Origin: Sneathiellales bacterium
GTDB taxonomy: Bacteria; Pseudomonadota; Alphaproteobacteria; JANQFL01
NCBI GenBank assembly: GCA_028277845.1
Contig: JANQFL010000085.1
Location: 1-42,442, forward strand
Direction: 5' to 3'
DNA: 42,442 nucleotides
Shown: positions 7,767 to 15,551 of the stretch, piece by piece
Position numbering within the stretch: the first letter of the stretch is position 1
Layout of the letters: each line of letters opens with the position of its first letter
Notes under the pieces: model-generated
Database searches by the model: none
The model's input: the letters and a program-made list of their open reading frames with translations, nothing else
Told to the model about the DNA's origin: nothing
Program-made: the position numbers and the translations under genes

Positions 7767-8846
7767 ATGACGGGCCGGTTGGCGGTATGGTTGTGCGCCG
7801 TGTCCGTACTGTCGGGCATGGCCACGGCCGCGCATGCCGCCCCGCCGGTCAACGATGCGGCCCTGATGACCGGCAAGCCTCCCAAGATGCTGTCGGCCTA
7901 CAACCTGTTCACCGACGGCGCCAAACAGGCGCCCAACGACCGGGTCGTGCCCTACGACCTGTCGACACCGCTGTTCACCGACTATGCCCAAAAATACCGC
8001 TTCGTCTATGTGCCGACGGGTAAGACGGCGGCCTACACGGACGATGGCGCCTTCGATTTCCCGGTCGGCACGGCATTGATCAAGACCTTTGCCTACCCGG
8101 CCGATTTCCGCCGGCCCAAGGACGATATCCGGCTGATCGAAACCCGGCTGCTGATCCACCGGGCCGATGGCTGGATCAGCCTGCCCTATCTGTGGAAGGC
8201 CGACATGAGCGACGCCCGCCTCAAGGTGGGCGGCAAGCGCCTGCCGGTGACCTGGACCGACGGCGCCGGAAAGTCCCGCACAATAAAATATCGCGTGCCC
8301 AACAAGAACCAGTGCAAGGCCTGCCACGTGGTCGGCAAGCAGGTCAGCCCCATCGGCCCGAAGGCGCGCAATCTGAACCGGGATTACGACTACCCCACCG
8401 GTCGGGCCAATCAGCTGGCCTACTGGACCGGGGCCGGCATCCTGACCGGCGCGCCCGACCCGGCCAAGGCGCCCAAGGTGGCCGTCTGGGACGACGACAC
8501 CAGCGGCAGTCTGGACGCGCGGGCGCGGGCCTATCTCGACGTCAATTGCGGCCACTGCCACAACCCCCAGGGGCCGGCCCATACCTCGGGGCTTTATCTG
8601 ACCGTAACCGAAAACCGGCCGGTGCATTGGGGCGTCAACAAGACGCCGGTGGCGGCGGGCCGGGGGTCGGGCGGACTGGCCTACGACATCGTGCCGGGCA
8701 AGCCGGACCAATCCATTCTGACGTACCGCATGAATTCCATCGATCCCGGCATCATCATGCCGGAACTGGGCCGGGTAACCATCCACGACGAGGGCCTCGA
8801 CCTAATCCGCCGCTGGATCACCGGCCTCAAGCCGGGGGACTACTGA
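7767..8846 (+). CDS. SO2930-family diheme c-type cytochrome (TIGR03806-like)
   Basis: This periplasmic electron-transfer protein of 359 residues has a signal peptide of about 24 residues (ending THAHAA-like, AAHAAPP). Two heme-attachment sites are visible: CKACH at 183-187 and CGHCH at 261-265. The N-terminal 170 residues contain conserved stretches such as YDLSTPLFTDYAQKYRF and WKADMSDA. The C-terminal part includes MPELGR, which may give an axial methionine. The start is 4 bases after the beta-helix stop, so the two are co-transcribed. The pairing of these two families is a known genomic association with no firm function. The ccm genes at the right end of the window would provide heme attachment. 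Confidence 0.9.
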   Translation: MTGRLAVWLCAVSVLSGMATAAHAAPPVNDAALMTGKPPKMLSAYNLFTDGAKQAPNDRVVPYDLSTPLFTDYAQKYRFVYVPTGKTAAYTDDGAFDFPVGTALIKTFAYPADFRRPKDDIRLIETRLLIHRADGWISLPYLWKADMSDARLKVGGKRLPVTWTDGAGKSRTIKYRVPNKNQCKACHVVGKQVSPIGPKARNLNRDYDYPTGRANQLAYWTGAGILTGAPDPAKAPKVAVWDDDTSGSLDARARAYLDVNCGHCHNPQGPAHTSGLYLTVTENRPVHWGVNKTPVAAGRGSGGLAYDIVPGKPDQSILTYRMNSIDPGIIMPELGRVTIHDEGLDLIRRWITGLKPGDY

Positions 8847-9147
8847 GCCTCTCCTCAATTGGAGGTGGTTGGTCAAGTTTTCGATGCCGGTGCCGAACGC
8901 GTCGACGGCCACTATGAAAACCAGGCGTCCAGTGGGCGAGGCCCCCGGTAGCTGTCCCTCCAAAGTGTCTTGGTGATGACGCACAAATACCGGGTGCCAG
9001 TGAACTTTTTGTTGTTGGCCGACATTTTGCTGGCGGGGTCGGTGACTTGGCTACCATTTCCCTAGCGGCACTGGAAAAACCTTCTCAGTGGTGCCGATCT
9101 TGGAGAGTTTCTGAATTGGCGGGCCAATTGATCGTCTTTTAGGCCGG

Positions 9148-9166
9148 CTGAACTAGCAATCGACTC
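9148..9166 (+). repeat. Left copy of imperfect direct repeat flanking the low-GC segment
   Basis: CTGAACTAGC followed by AAT and CGACTC. The same 10-mer followed directly by CGACTC occurs at 12505-12520. The two copies bracket the lipoprotein/TraT gene pair and coincide roughly with the change in base composition. The left copy carries a 3-base insertion relative to the right one. Confidence 0.5.
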
Positions 9167-9183
9167 ATAGCTTGAGTCGTTTT
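9161..9183 (+). terminator. Hairpin followed by four T residues, possible terminator
   Basis: Perfect 7-bp arms CGACTCA (9161-9167) and TGAGTCG (9173-9179) with a 5-base loop are followed by TTTT. It could end read-through from the cytochrome gene about 315 bases upstream, or protect the downstream promoter. Moderately GC-rich stem and short T tract. Confidence 0.4.
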
Positions 9184-9321
9184 CCTAACGAACACACACA
9201 ATCGCAATTTCCCGTTCCAACAACCTATTACCCATAAGAAATTTCCGGAAATAGTGGCCGGGAGCGAGCGGAGTATTCTCTAACCTCCTGTTTCTGCATA
9301 CAAATCGAAAAACACAGAAAA

Positions 9322-9350
9322 TTGCAATCAAAGATAGAGTGAAATACAAT
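9322..9350 (+). promoter_or_regulatory. Sigma70-type promoter for the lipoprotein-protease gene
   Basis: TTGCAA (9322-9327) and TACAAT (9345-9350) are separated by exactly 17 bases. Each hexamer differs from consensus at only one or two positions. Transcription would start near 9357, about 25 bases before the ATG at 9382. The local sequence is AT-rich, unlike most of the window. Confidence 0.6.
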
Positions 9351-9381
9351 TGCAGTCTTATGCCTATGGGGGTTTGGCGCA

Positions 9382-11706
9382 ATGAACTACAAAGCAAAAG
9401 TGGCGCCCCGGCTGATGGCACAGTCCATTGTCTTGGTGGTGTTGGGGCTTGTCACGGTTTCATGCCAGACGACGGGAACCAAAGACAAAAAAGCTCAGTA
9501 CAACATATTTTTCTCTCCGATCGATCACGTTGAGAAGTTATTGAAAGCGGGAGAGATTGAGGCGGCTTCTGCGGTCTACAACGATCAACAGGACTACTTC
9601 CAGGAACCAACTTCAAACCGAGAGACAGCCGTTGCGACGCTCATCGAAAGCATCGAACAACACCTATCGAGTAGATTACGAAATGCCCAAGACCAGTTGA
9701 GCGGCTTATCTTGGCCAGCGGAAGAGGAAAAGTGGTCGGGAACCAAAGCCACATTGTTATATGCGAATTCAGTTTTGGATTCCGTTGAAGTTCACAAAGC
9801 TATGTTTCACAAGGGTCGACGACCGGATGTGTATCGCAACATCAAGTCGATTGCTTCGAAATTTTCCGGTCAAATAGCGGATGGCGCTTCCGAAGCGCTT
9901 TCTGTTTATCCGCTGGGCAGAGCACCGTCTTTCTTCGACGCCTATCCTGTTTTTATGACAAATGACGACGGCTTGATAACTCCTGTTGGAAGCGAGTTTA
10001 AAAAGGCCTTTCTGAAGGAGAATGCCGAATCCATTCGGCAACAGGTGTCTGCGGCGAATATTGACGAACTAAAGCTAATAAATCGCCTGTACAAAGAGTT
10101 CCTTCCAGATGAGCTCGTAAATCAAATAGGCAACCGATATCTCGATAACATTTTCAAACCTGCGGGACATACCGAAGCTGTTTCGCTCGCAAAGATTATC
10201 GAAGGCATAAAGCGTGCGAAGTCGGAAGAATTTGAGTTCGACAATATCAACAGCGTACGGATTGCGCTGGTTGATGTCACAAGCCGAACGTTGAAAGACG
10301 AAGGCCAAATCGAGTTTCCGACATCTATCGATGTAGATCTTCCATTCGAAGTATCGGCTACCGATGTTGACAAGGCGTTTGAATCTGAGATTGCCTCCGC
10401 GGCAGACATCGTCATTTTCGTTGACGTGGCCGAAGCCCGCACCGATAGGGAAATTCTGAAACAGGCACGTGTTCCCTCGCTGTTCCAATCAGGTACGAAG
10501 ATTGTTTCGAACCCCGATTACGCCGTCGTTCGGAGCGAACTAAACCAAGCTAACATGGCTCGGCAAAATGCTGCCATTAATACGGCGTCCGTAAACAGCC
10601 AGTATTGTCAAGGTTGGGGTTGCCTGGCGAAAGTCGCTGCTGTGGCAATTTCCGCGGCGGCCGAAGCAAGTGCCCAAAAAAAGGTGGATGAACTGGTACA
10701 GCGTCTCTCGGAGACGCCACTCAATCTGGAAAAGCCGGAGTATTCATCTTACACCTACGTCAAGGCGGATATTCAGTCCGCCAAACTGGCGACGGTGCAT
10801 TACCACATCATAGATCGCACTAACCAAACCTACTTTCGCGACACGTTTGACGTGAGGCAGGAAAAGGAGTTTGTCGTTCCTTACAAAGTTAGAAAGGACG
10901 ACAAGGACTACGAGGGGGCGATAGCCGGTTTAAATCGCGAAACCGAAGTCGTGATGTTTGAAGAAAGCGAGGTTGAAGTCAGGCTTTCGAGTTTGTTGGA
11001 GCAGTTTTCTTCTGCATCGGAAAAACTGCAGCCGATGCCGCCTTTACTCGACGTTCGAACTGAAATCCTAACCGACAAAAACAAGGCGCTGGCGGCATAT
11101 CGGTCCCGTCAGTTTTCAGCCAAACCGATCAACGATGACCGGTTCAGTCGTGTGGTCGTTGTGTATCACCCGGGAGGCAGTCTTGGTGCCGGGTTTTATG
11201 TTCGCGACGACTTGGTTCTGACCAACTTCCATGTCATCGAGCAGACGAAGTTCGTCGAGCTGCAAACGTTTCAGGGAAACGAAACATTCGGCAAGGTGAT
11301 CGCCAGCGATCCGCGTTTGGATCTCGCACTAGTTCGCGTTCAAGCGAGGGGTGTTCCTGTTTCATTTTATTCGGACAATGTGATGCCTTTGGGCGCTACA
11401 GTCGAAGCGATTGGCCATCCGAAAGGGCACAAGTTTTCGATTACGCGTGGCGTAGTCAGCGCCCTAAGGGAAATCAAAAGCATCAATGTCCCGGGTGGTA
11501 AAAAAGTGCTTTTCATCCAGTCCGACGTAGTGATGAACGGAGGCAACTCCGGAGGTCCGATGTTCCTGGGTAACACGGTTGTGGGAGTCAATACGTGGAA
11601 ACGTACGGACCTCGAAGGTATCGGCTTCGCCGTGCACTACTCGGAGATTCTGAATTTCTTACGGAAAAATGGAATCAATATTCCGCAAACAGGAGAACGG
11701 TCATGA
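9382..11706 (+). CDS. Putative lipoprotein with C-terminal trypsin-like (HtrA/DegP-type) serine protease domain
   Basis: This 774-residue protein starts with a hydrophobic segment ending LVTVSC, a plausible though atypical lipobox (Cys28), so it is probably a lipid-anchored envelope protein. Residues about 590-765 form an S1C-type protease. The triad His617 (TNFHVIE), Asp647 (DLALV) and Ser723 (GGNSGGPM) is complete. No PDZ domain follows. The roughly 560 residues between lipobox and protease match no family I recognise. They include helical, charged segments, a Cys pair (CQGWGC) and an alanine-rich stretch just after it. The gene ends in an ATGA overlap with a TraT-like gene, so the two are coupled. 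GC is clearly lower than in flanking genes, suggesting transfer. The substrate is unknown; envelope quality control or modulation of surface proteins are only guesses. Confidence 0.8.
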   Translation: MNYKAKVAPRLMAQSIVLVVLGLVTVSCQTTGTKDKKAQYNIFFSPIDHVEKLLKAGEIEAASAVYNDQQDYFQEPTSNRETAVATLIESIEQHLSSRLRNAQDQLSGLSWPAEEEKWSGTKATLLYANSVLDSVEVHKAMFHKGRRPDVYRNIKSIASKFSGQIADGASEALSVYPLGRAPSFFDAYPVFMTNDDGLITPVGSEFKKAFLKENAESIRQQVSAANIDELKLINRLYKEFLPDELVNQIGNRYLDNIFKPAGHTEAVSLAKIIEGIKRAKSEEFEFDNINSVRIALVDVTSRTLKDEGQIEFPTSIDVDLPFEVSATDVDKAFESEIASAADIVIFVDVAEARTDREILKQARVPSLFQSGTKIVSNPDYAVVRSELNQANMARQNAAINTASVNSQYCQGWGCLAKVAAVAISAAAEASAQKKVDELVQRLSETPLNLEKPEYSSYTYVKADIQSAKLATVHYHIIDRTNQTYFRDTFDVRQEKEFVVPYKVRKDDKDYEGAIAGLNRETEVVMFEESEVEVRLSSLLEQFSSASEKLQPMPPLLDVRTEILTDKNKALAAYRSRQFSAKPINDDRFSRVVVVYHPGGSLGAGFYVRDDLVLTNFHVIEQTKFVELQTFQGNETFGKVIASDPRLDLALVRVQARGVPVSFYSDNVMPLGATVEAIGHPKGHKFSITRGVVSALREIKSINVPGGKKVLFIQSDVVMNGGNSGGPMFLGNTVVGVNTWKRTDLEGIGFAVHYSEILNFLRKNGINIPQTGERS

Positions 11707-12440
11707 CCGGCAAACTGGTTTCCGGAAGCGCGACGCTTGTTGTTGCTGTGGCGTTGCTGTTTGGTTGCGCGTCGAAACAGCGGATGGGCATGGTCGTCGA
11801 CGAGGGTACGGGATTGCAGTTTGGATCCGTTGTCGAGAAAAATATCGTGATCGACTCGTCCCAACTGGGTGATCCGAGTTTCAAACTGCGCATTCGTAAC
11901 ACGTCTGGGGATTCTGTTTTCGATTTGGGCAGCTTTAAGTCAAAATTGGAGGAAGCGTTCCTGAGCAATGGCTATGTCCGGCCCGGCCGAGACAAAGACG
12001 CAACAATGCTGGTTGACATCAATGTCCGCTATTCGGGCCAGTTGAGCAAAAACATGACGGTCGAATATGCGTTCCTTGGAAGTGCTGCTGGCGGAATTGC
12101 CGGTTATCGATCATCAACCGATGCCGGGACGGCAATTGGCATCGTGTCAGGAGCAACCATCGGTGCCATTGTGGGTAGTTACGTCACCGAAGATACTTAC
12201 ATTGTGGTTACGGACGTAACCGTGTCGCTTTTGGATAAGCGCAAAGGAAGCAAAAAAACGACCATCTCATTCGGTTCGGGCGACAAAGACAAGAACACGC
12301 GACGGGAGGGCATAAGGCCGACTGTTGGTAGAGAGCAAACCAGTATCGCGGCTTATGCTGGCGGGTTGAATACGCCACAATCCAAAATAGCAAACGAGGT
12401 CCGGCGACGTTTGGTGAGAATTCTGGAGAACATAATTTAG
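11703..12440 (+). CDS. traT: TraT-family complement-resistance/surface-exclusion lipoprotein
   Basis: TraT is an outer-membrane lipoprotein that blocks conjugative mating-pair formation (surface exclusion) on F-like plasmids and lowers complement killing. This 245-residue homologue has a signal peptide with lipobox LFGC (Cys22). It carries the family core with 'LRIRNTSGDSVFDLG', 'LEEAFLSNGY' and 'DATMLVDINVRY', a glycine-rich hydrophobic stretch (about residues 130-160, GSAAGGIAGY ... GATIGAIVGSYV), and the TEDTYIVVTDV segment. It matches TraT in order and length (family about 240). Its start overlaps the protease stop (ATGA) and has an AGGAG site. No other conjugation genes are present, so whether it serves exclusion, complement resistance or another surface role is unknown. 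Base composition is low in GC, like the preceding gene. Confidence 0.85.
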   Translation: MTGKLVSGSATLVVAVALLFGCASKQRMGMVVDEGTGLQFGSVVEKNIVIDSSQLGDPSFKLRIRNTSGDSVFDLGSFKSKLEEAFLSNGYVRPGRDKDATMLVDINVRYSGQLSKNMTVEYAFLGSAAGGIAGYRSSTDAGTAIGIVSGATIGAIVGSYVTEDTYIVVTDVTVSLLDKRKGSKKTTISFGSGDKDKNTRREGIRPTVGREQTSIAAYAGGLNTPQSKIANEVRRRLVRILENII

Positions 12441-12504
12441 TCTGGTTGCGGAGGAGAAGGTTGAGCCGGCATCGGCGTAACGTGCTAAACATCTTATCGA
12501 AATT

Positions 12505-12520
12505 CTGAACTAGCCGACTC
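12505..12520 (+). repeat. Right copy of imperfect direct repeat flanking the low-GC segment
   Basis: CTGAACTAGCCGACTC, matching 9148-9166 except for a 3-base gap. It lies between the TraT-like gene and the glutathione transferase gene, where high-GC coding sequence resumes. Confidence 0.5.
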
Positions 12521-12541
12521 TATTGTTCTTGAACGAGCCGC

Positions 12542-13237
12542 ATGACTACTACCCTCTATGATCTTGCCGGCGCCGAGGATGACCGCCGGTTCAGCCCGTT
12601 CTGCTGGCGTGTCCGCATGGCCCTGGCGCACAAGGGCCTGGAGGTGGAAACCCGGCCGTTCCGGTTTACGGAAAAGGAGCTGATCGCCGAGACCGGACAG
12701 GGCCGGGTGCCGGTGATCGTCGACCAGGGGCGATGGGTCCATGATTCGTGGGACATCGCCTGCTATTTGGAAGACACCTATCCGGACGCGCCCAGCCTGT
12801 TCGGCGGCGAGGCCGGCAAGGCCAGCGCCCTGTTCATCAACGACTGGGTCAACCGCACCGTGCACGGCAAGATCTTTCCGCTCATCGTGCACGACGTCCA
12901 TGAGCACCTGGCCGACAAGGACAAGGACTATTTCCGCACCAGCCGGGAAAAGCGCATCGGTATGCCGCTCGAGGATTTCTGCGCCGGCCGGGACAACAAG
13001 GCCGGCGCGTTCCGGAACGCCCTGGCGCCGGCCCGCGCCGTCGTCGAGGTGGAGCCGTTCATGGCCGGGCGCGCGCCGGCCTATACCGATTATCTGCTGT
13101 TCGGCGCCTTCCAATGGGCCCGCTGCATCAGCCCGTTCCGCCTGCTTGACGACGGCGATCCCCTGGCTGCTTGGCGCGGGCGCATGCTGGATCTGTTCGG
13201 CGGATTGGCTCGCCGCGCACCCGGATATGATGTCTAA
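12542..13237 (+). CDS. Glutathione S-transferase family protein
   Basis: This is a cytosolic glutathione transferase of 231 residues. The N-terminal thioredoxin-like domain (about 1-80) has the sequence FSPFCWRVRMALAHKGLEV, with the catalytic Ser/Cys region near SPFC, the cis-proline motif GRVPVIV, and the glutathione-binding HDSWDIACYLED. The C-terminal helical domain follows. The N-terminal pattern resembles the LigE/LigF-like beta-etherase branch, but that is a loose resemblance and I would not assign the reaction. The ATG at 12542 lies just past the direct repeat that ends the low-GC segment. Its own base composition is typical of the window. Confidence 0.88.
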   Translation: MTTTLYDLAGAEDDRRFSPFCWRVRMALAHKGLEVETRPFRFTEKELIAETGQGRVPVIVDQGRWVHDSWDIACYLEDTYPDAPSLFGGEAGKASALFINDWVNRTVHGKIFPLIVHDVHEHLADKDKDYFRTSREKRIGMPLEDFCAGRDNKAGAFRNALAPARAVVEVEPFMAGRAPAYTDYLLFGAFQWARCISPFRLLDDGDPLAAWRGRMLDLFGGLARRAPGYDV

Positions 13238-13346
13238 CCCTTTGAAATAATTGTTTGAACACCAATTAACTGGATGGCCGCTGAATGATGCAGTAGACTG
13301 CGGCCAACAATTTCCAGACAAATCGTACAAGACAGGAGTGGCGTGC

Positions 13347-14588
13347 ATGAAGACGCTCATTGCCGGTGGGGCAGTTTTTGACGGCGAAAACCTGCAGCAG
13401 GGTCTCGGCGTACTGATCGACGGCGCCCGGGTCGAACGGGTGGCGCCGGCCGGAGAATTCGACGGCTTCGACGGTGAAACGCTGGACACGGCCGGTGCCA
13501 CGCTGATGCCGGGCATGATCGATTGCCACGTGCATCTCTGCCTCGGCGCCGAAGGCGACCCGGGCACGGCCCAGGAAAGGCTGTCGCCGGCCGAATTGAC
13601 CTTGCGGGCCCTGGACCGGGCGCAAACCACCCTCAAGGGCGGCATCACCGCCATCCGCGATTGCGGCGGCCGCAATTACACCGAACTGTCTGTGCGCGAC
13701 GCCATCAACCAAGGCCGCTTCGACGGACCGACCGTTCGGGCGTCCGGCAAGGTCATCTGCATGACCGGCGGACACGGCAATCGATCCGGCCGGGTGGCCG
13801 ACGGCGTCGACGACGTGGTCAAGGCCGTGCGTGAGCAAATCCACGCCGGCGCCGACCTGATCAAAATCATGGCCACCGGCGGCGTCATGACGCCGGGCGT
13901 CAACCCCGAGGACGCCCACTTCACGGCCGAGGAAATGGCCGCCGGCATCCATGAAGCCGGCCGCTTCCACCGCCGCACCGCGAGCCACGCGCAAGGTTCC
14001 GAGGGCATCCTCAACGCCGTACGGGGTGGCATCACATCGATCGAGCACGGCATCTTCATGAACGACAAGTGTATCGAGGAAATGCTCGAACGCGGCACCT
14101 TCCTGGTGCCGACCCTGTCCGCCGTGCGGCACATTCTGGGCAACAAGGACAACGGCGTACCGGCCTGGGCGGTGGAAAAGAGCGAGCGGGTCTACGAAGT
14201 GCACCGCGATGCCTTCCAACGTTTCTACAAGGCGGGCGGCCGCGTCGCCATGGGCACCGATGCCGGCACGCCGTTCAATCATCACGGCGAAAACGCCCAG
14301 GAACTGGCCTATATGGTCGAGTGCGGCATGACGGCCATAGACGCATTGCGTTCGGCCACCAGCGTCGCCGCCGATCTTGTCGACTTGCCCGACCAGGGAC
14401 GCATCAAGGAGGGCCATGCCGCCGATCTGGTCGTCGTCGAGGGCGACCCCGTGGCCGACATCGACATGGCCGCGCGCAGCACCAACCATCGCCTGGTACT
14501 GAAAAACGGTTCGTCCATGGGCGGCGTTACCACTGTCGTCGGCGCCGTACCGGCGCCGAAGATCGGTGTCGCGGCAGGGTCATTCTAG
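13347..14588 (+). CDS. Metal-dependent amidohydrolase (imidazolonepropionase/Xaa-Pro dipeptidase-like)
   Basis: This is a cytosolic hydrolase of the amidohydrolase superfamily with a metal-centred TIM barrel. From the ATG at 13347 (GACAGGAG site upstream) it has 413 residues. Metal ligands are visible: H61 and H63 (DCHVHL), the likely carboxylated lysine in LIKIMATGG, histidines in ASHAQG and SIEHG, and the aspartate in MGTDAGTP. The small N-terminal and C-terminal beta strands of the family are present (KTLIAGGAVFDGE; HAADLVVVEGDP). Close relatives are annotated as Xaa-Pro dipeptidases or cyclic-imide/lactam hydrolases, but the substrate is not deducible. A terminator follows 44 bases downstream, so it is probably monocistronic. 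An open frame upstream of 13347 has no family similarity. Confidence 0.9.
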   Translation: MKTLIAGGAVFDGENLQQGLGVLIDGARVERVAPAGEFDGFDGETLDTAGATLMPGMIDCHVHLCLGAEGDPGTAQERLSPAELTLRALDRAQTTLKGGITAIRDCGGRNYTELSVRDAINQGRFDGPTVRASGKVICMTGGHGNRSGRVADGVDDVVKAVREQIHAGADLIKIMATGGVMTPGVNPEDAHFTAEEMAAGIHEAGRFHRRTASHAQGSEGILNAVRGGITSIEHGIFMNDKCIEEMLERGTFLVPTLSAVRHILGNKDNGVPAWAVEKSERVYEVHRDAFQRFYKAGGRVAMGTDAGTPFNHHGENAQELAYMVECGMTAIDALRSATSVAADLVDLPDQGRIKEGHAADLVVVEGDPVADIDMAARSTNHRLVLKNGSSMGGVTTVVGAVPAPKIGVAAGSF

Positions 14589-14632
14589 GTTCTTTGCCGA
14601 TACGTTTGCGGCAGCCGCCGCTGACATTCTCG

Positions 14633-14669
14633 TGAGGGCCGGCAGAAAAATTGTCGGCCCTCATTTTTT
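14633..14669 (+). terminator. Rho-independent terminator of the amidohydrolase gene
   Basis: A 12-bp stem (TGAGGGCCGGCA at 14633-14644 with TGTCGGCCCTCA at 14652-14663, one G-U pair) and a 7-base loop are followed by six T residues (14664-14669). Confidence 0.88.
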
Positions 14670-14680
14670 CGACTTGATAT

Positions 14681-14709
14681 TTGAACGATCATTCCAGAAA
14701 TAGTAAATT
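14681..14709 (+). promoter_or_regulatory. Possible promoter of the peroxiredoxin-like gene
   Basis: TTGAAC (14681-14686) and TAAATT (14704-14709) with 17-base spacing lie in a short AT-rich gap between a terminator and the gene start at 14737. Both hexamers are only partial matches. Confidence 0.35.
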
Positions 14710-14736
14710 ACTTTTCAGATAGGATGGATCGCCCCA

Positions 14737-15393
14737 ATGAGCTTGACCGAACAACTGGCCACCATGCGCGCCGGCGCCAAGGACCGCATTGCGCCGGATA
14801 CGCTGCATACCATGCGTGATGCGATGCTGGGCTTGAAAGCCTCCGGTATCGAGGACCGCAGTCTGATTCCCGGAGATGCCGCTCCCGCGTTCAACCTGCC
14901 CAATGCGAAGGGCGAAACCGTGTCCAGCGGCGACCTGCTGGCCAAAGGGCCGCTGGTCATCAGCTTTTACCGAGGCGGCTGGTGCCCCTATTGCAATGCC
15001 GAACTGCGGGCACTGCAACAAGCGCTTCCCGAACTTTCCCGGTTGGGCGCGTCCCTGGTGGCCGTGTCGCCGGAAACGCCGGACCATTCGCTTTCGACGT
15101 CGGAAAAAAACGAACTGGCTTTCGAAGTGCTTTCCGACCTGGGCAATCAAACGGCCAGGGCATTTGGGCTTGTCTTCACCCTGCCCGACGCCTTGCGGCC
15201 GATCTATGAAAAATTCGGTATCGATCTCGAAGCATCCAACGGCGACGACACGTTCCAGTTGCCGGTTCCGGCAACATTCGTCATCGATCGTGCCGGCATC
15301 GTCCGTCGCGCTTTCGTCGACGCCGATCACACCCAACGTCTGGATCCGGTTGACGTTGTCGCCGCGCTCAAAGCGATCGCGGCCGGCGACTGA
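14737..15393 (+). CDS. Peroxiredoxin-like (AhpC/TSA) family protein
   Basis: This is a thiol-dependent peroxidase-like protein of 218 residues with a thioredoxin fold. The active-site segment FYRGGWCPYCNAEL contains a CxxC pair (Cys83, Cys86), unlike the single peroxidatic cysteine in the PxxxTxxC of classical 2-Cys peroxiredoxins. Further conserved stretches are LVAVSPETPD and VPATFVIDRAG. About 50 extra residues precede the domain. Reduction of hydroperoxides or disulfide exchange is likely; the exact activity is not known for this subgroup. It is flanked by terminators on both sides, so it is a single-gene unit. No signal peptide. Confidence 0.9.
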   Translation: MSLTEQLATMRAGAKDRIAPDTLHTMRDAMLGLKASGIEDRSLIPGDAAPAFNLPNAKGETVSSGDLLAKGPLVISFYRGGWCPYCNAELRALQQALPELSRLGASLVAVSPETPDHSLSTSEKNELAFEVLSDLGNQTARAFGLVFTLPDALRPIYEKFGIDLEASNGDDTFQLPVPATFVIDRAGIVRRAFVDADHTQRLDPVDVVAALKAIAAGD

Positions 15394-15400
15394 CACCGGC

Positions 15401-15440
15401 ATGGCCCGCCCCGGTCCCGCCCCCTTCCGGGGCGGGCCAT
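15401..15440 (+). terminator. Strong hairpin terminator after the peroxiredoxin-like gene
   Basis: Perfect 14-bp arms ATGGCCCGCCCCGG (15401-15414) and CCGGGGCGGGCCAT (15427-15440) with a 12-base loop. The following sequence is only weakly T-rich, so termination may be less efficient than for a classical terminator, but the stem is very stable. Confidence 0.7.
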
Positions 15441-15551
15441 TCCAATTCAGAGCAATTTTTTGGCGATTTTGCTACCTGATGGCGGCGCGTTATCCGAATC
15501 GCAACGTTTGACGCAGCACAATCGGGATGTCTCGAAACAACGGAACATCCC

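Larger units (their letters stand above)
8847..9381. other. Gene-free stretch before the lipoprotein/TraT segment
   Basis: No convincing gene is present. GC falls visibly from left to right. A minus-strand frame (about 8905-8984) contains the residues SPTGRLVF, reminiscent of serine recombinases, but it is too short and degenerate to call. The region also contains a hairpin (9161-9179), one copy of a direct repeat (9148-9166), a small inverted repeat AATTGGC/GCCAATT (9114-9129), and the promoter of the downstream lipoprotein gene. Confidence 0.6.
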
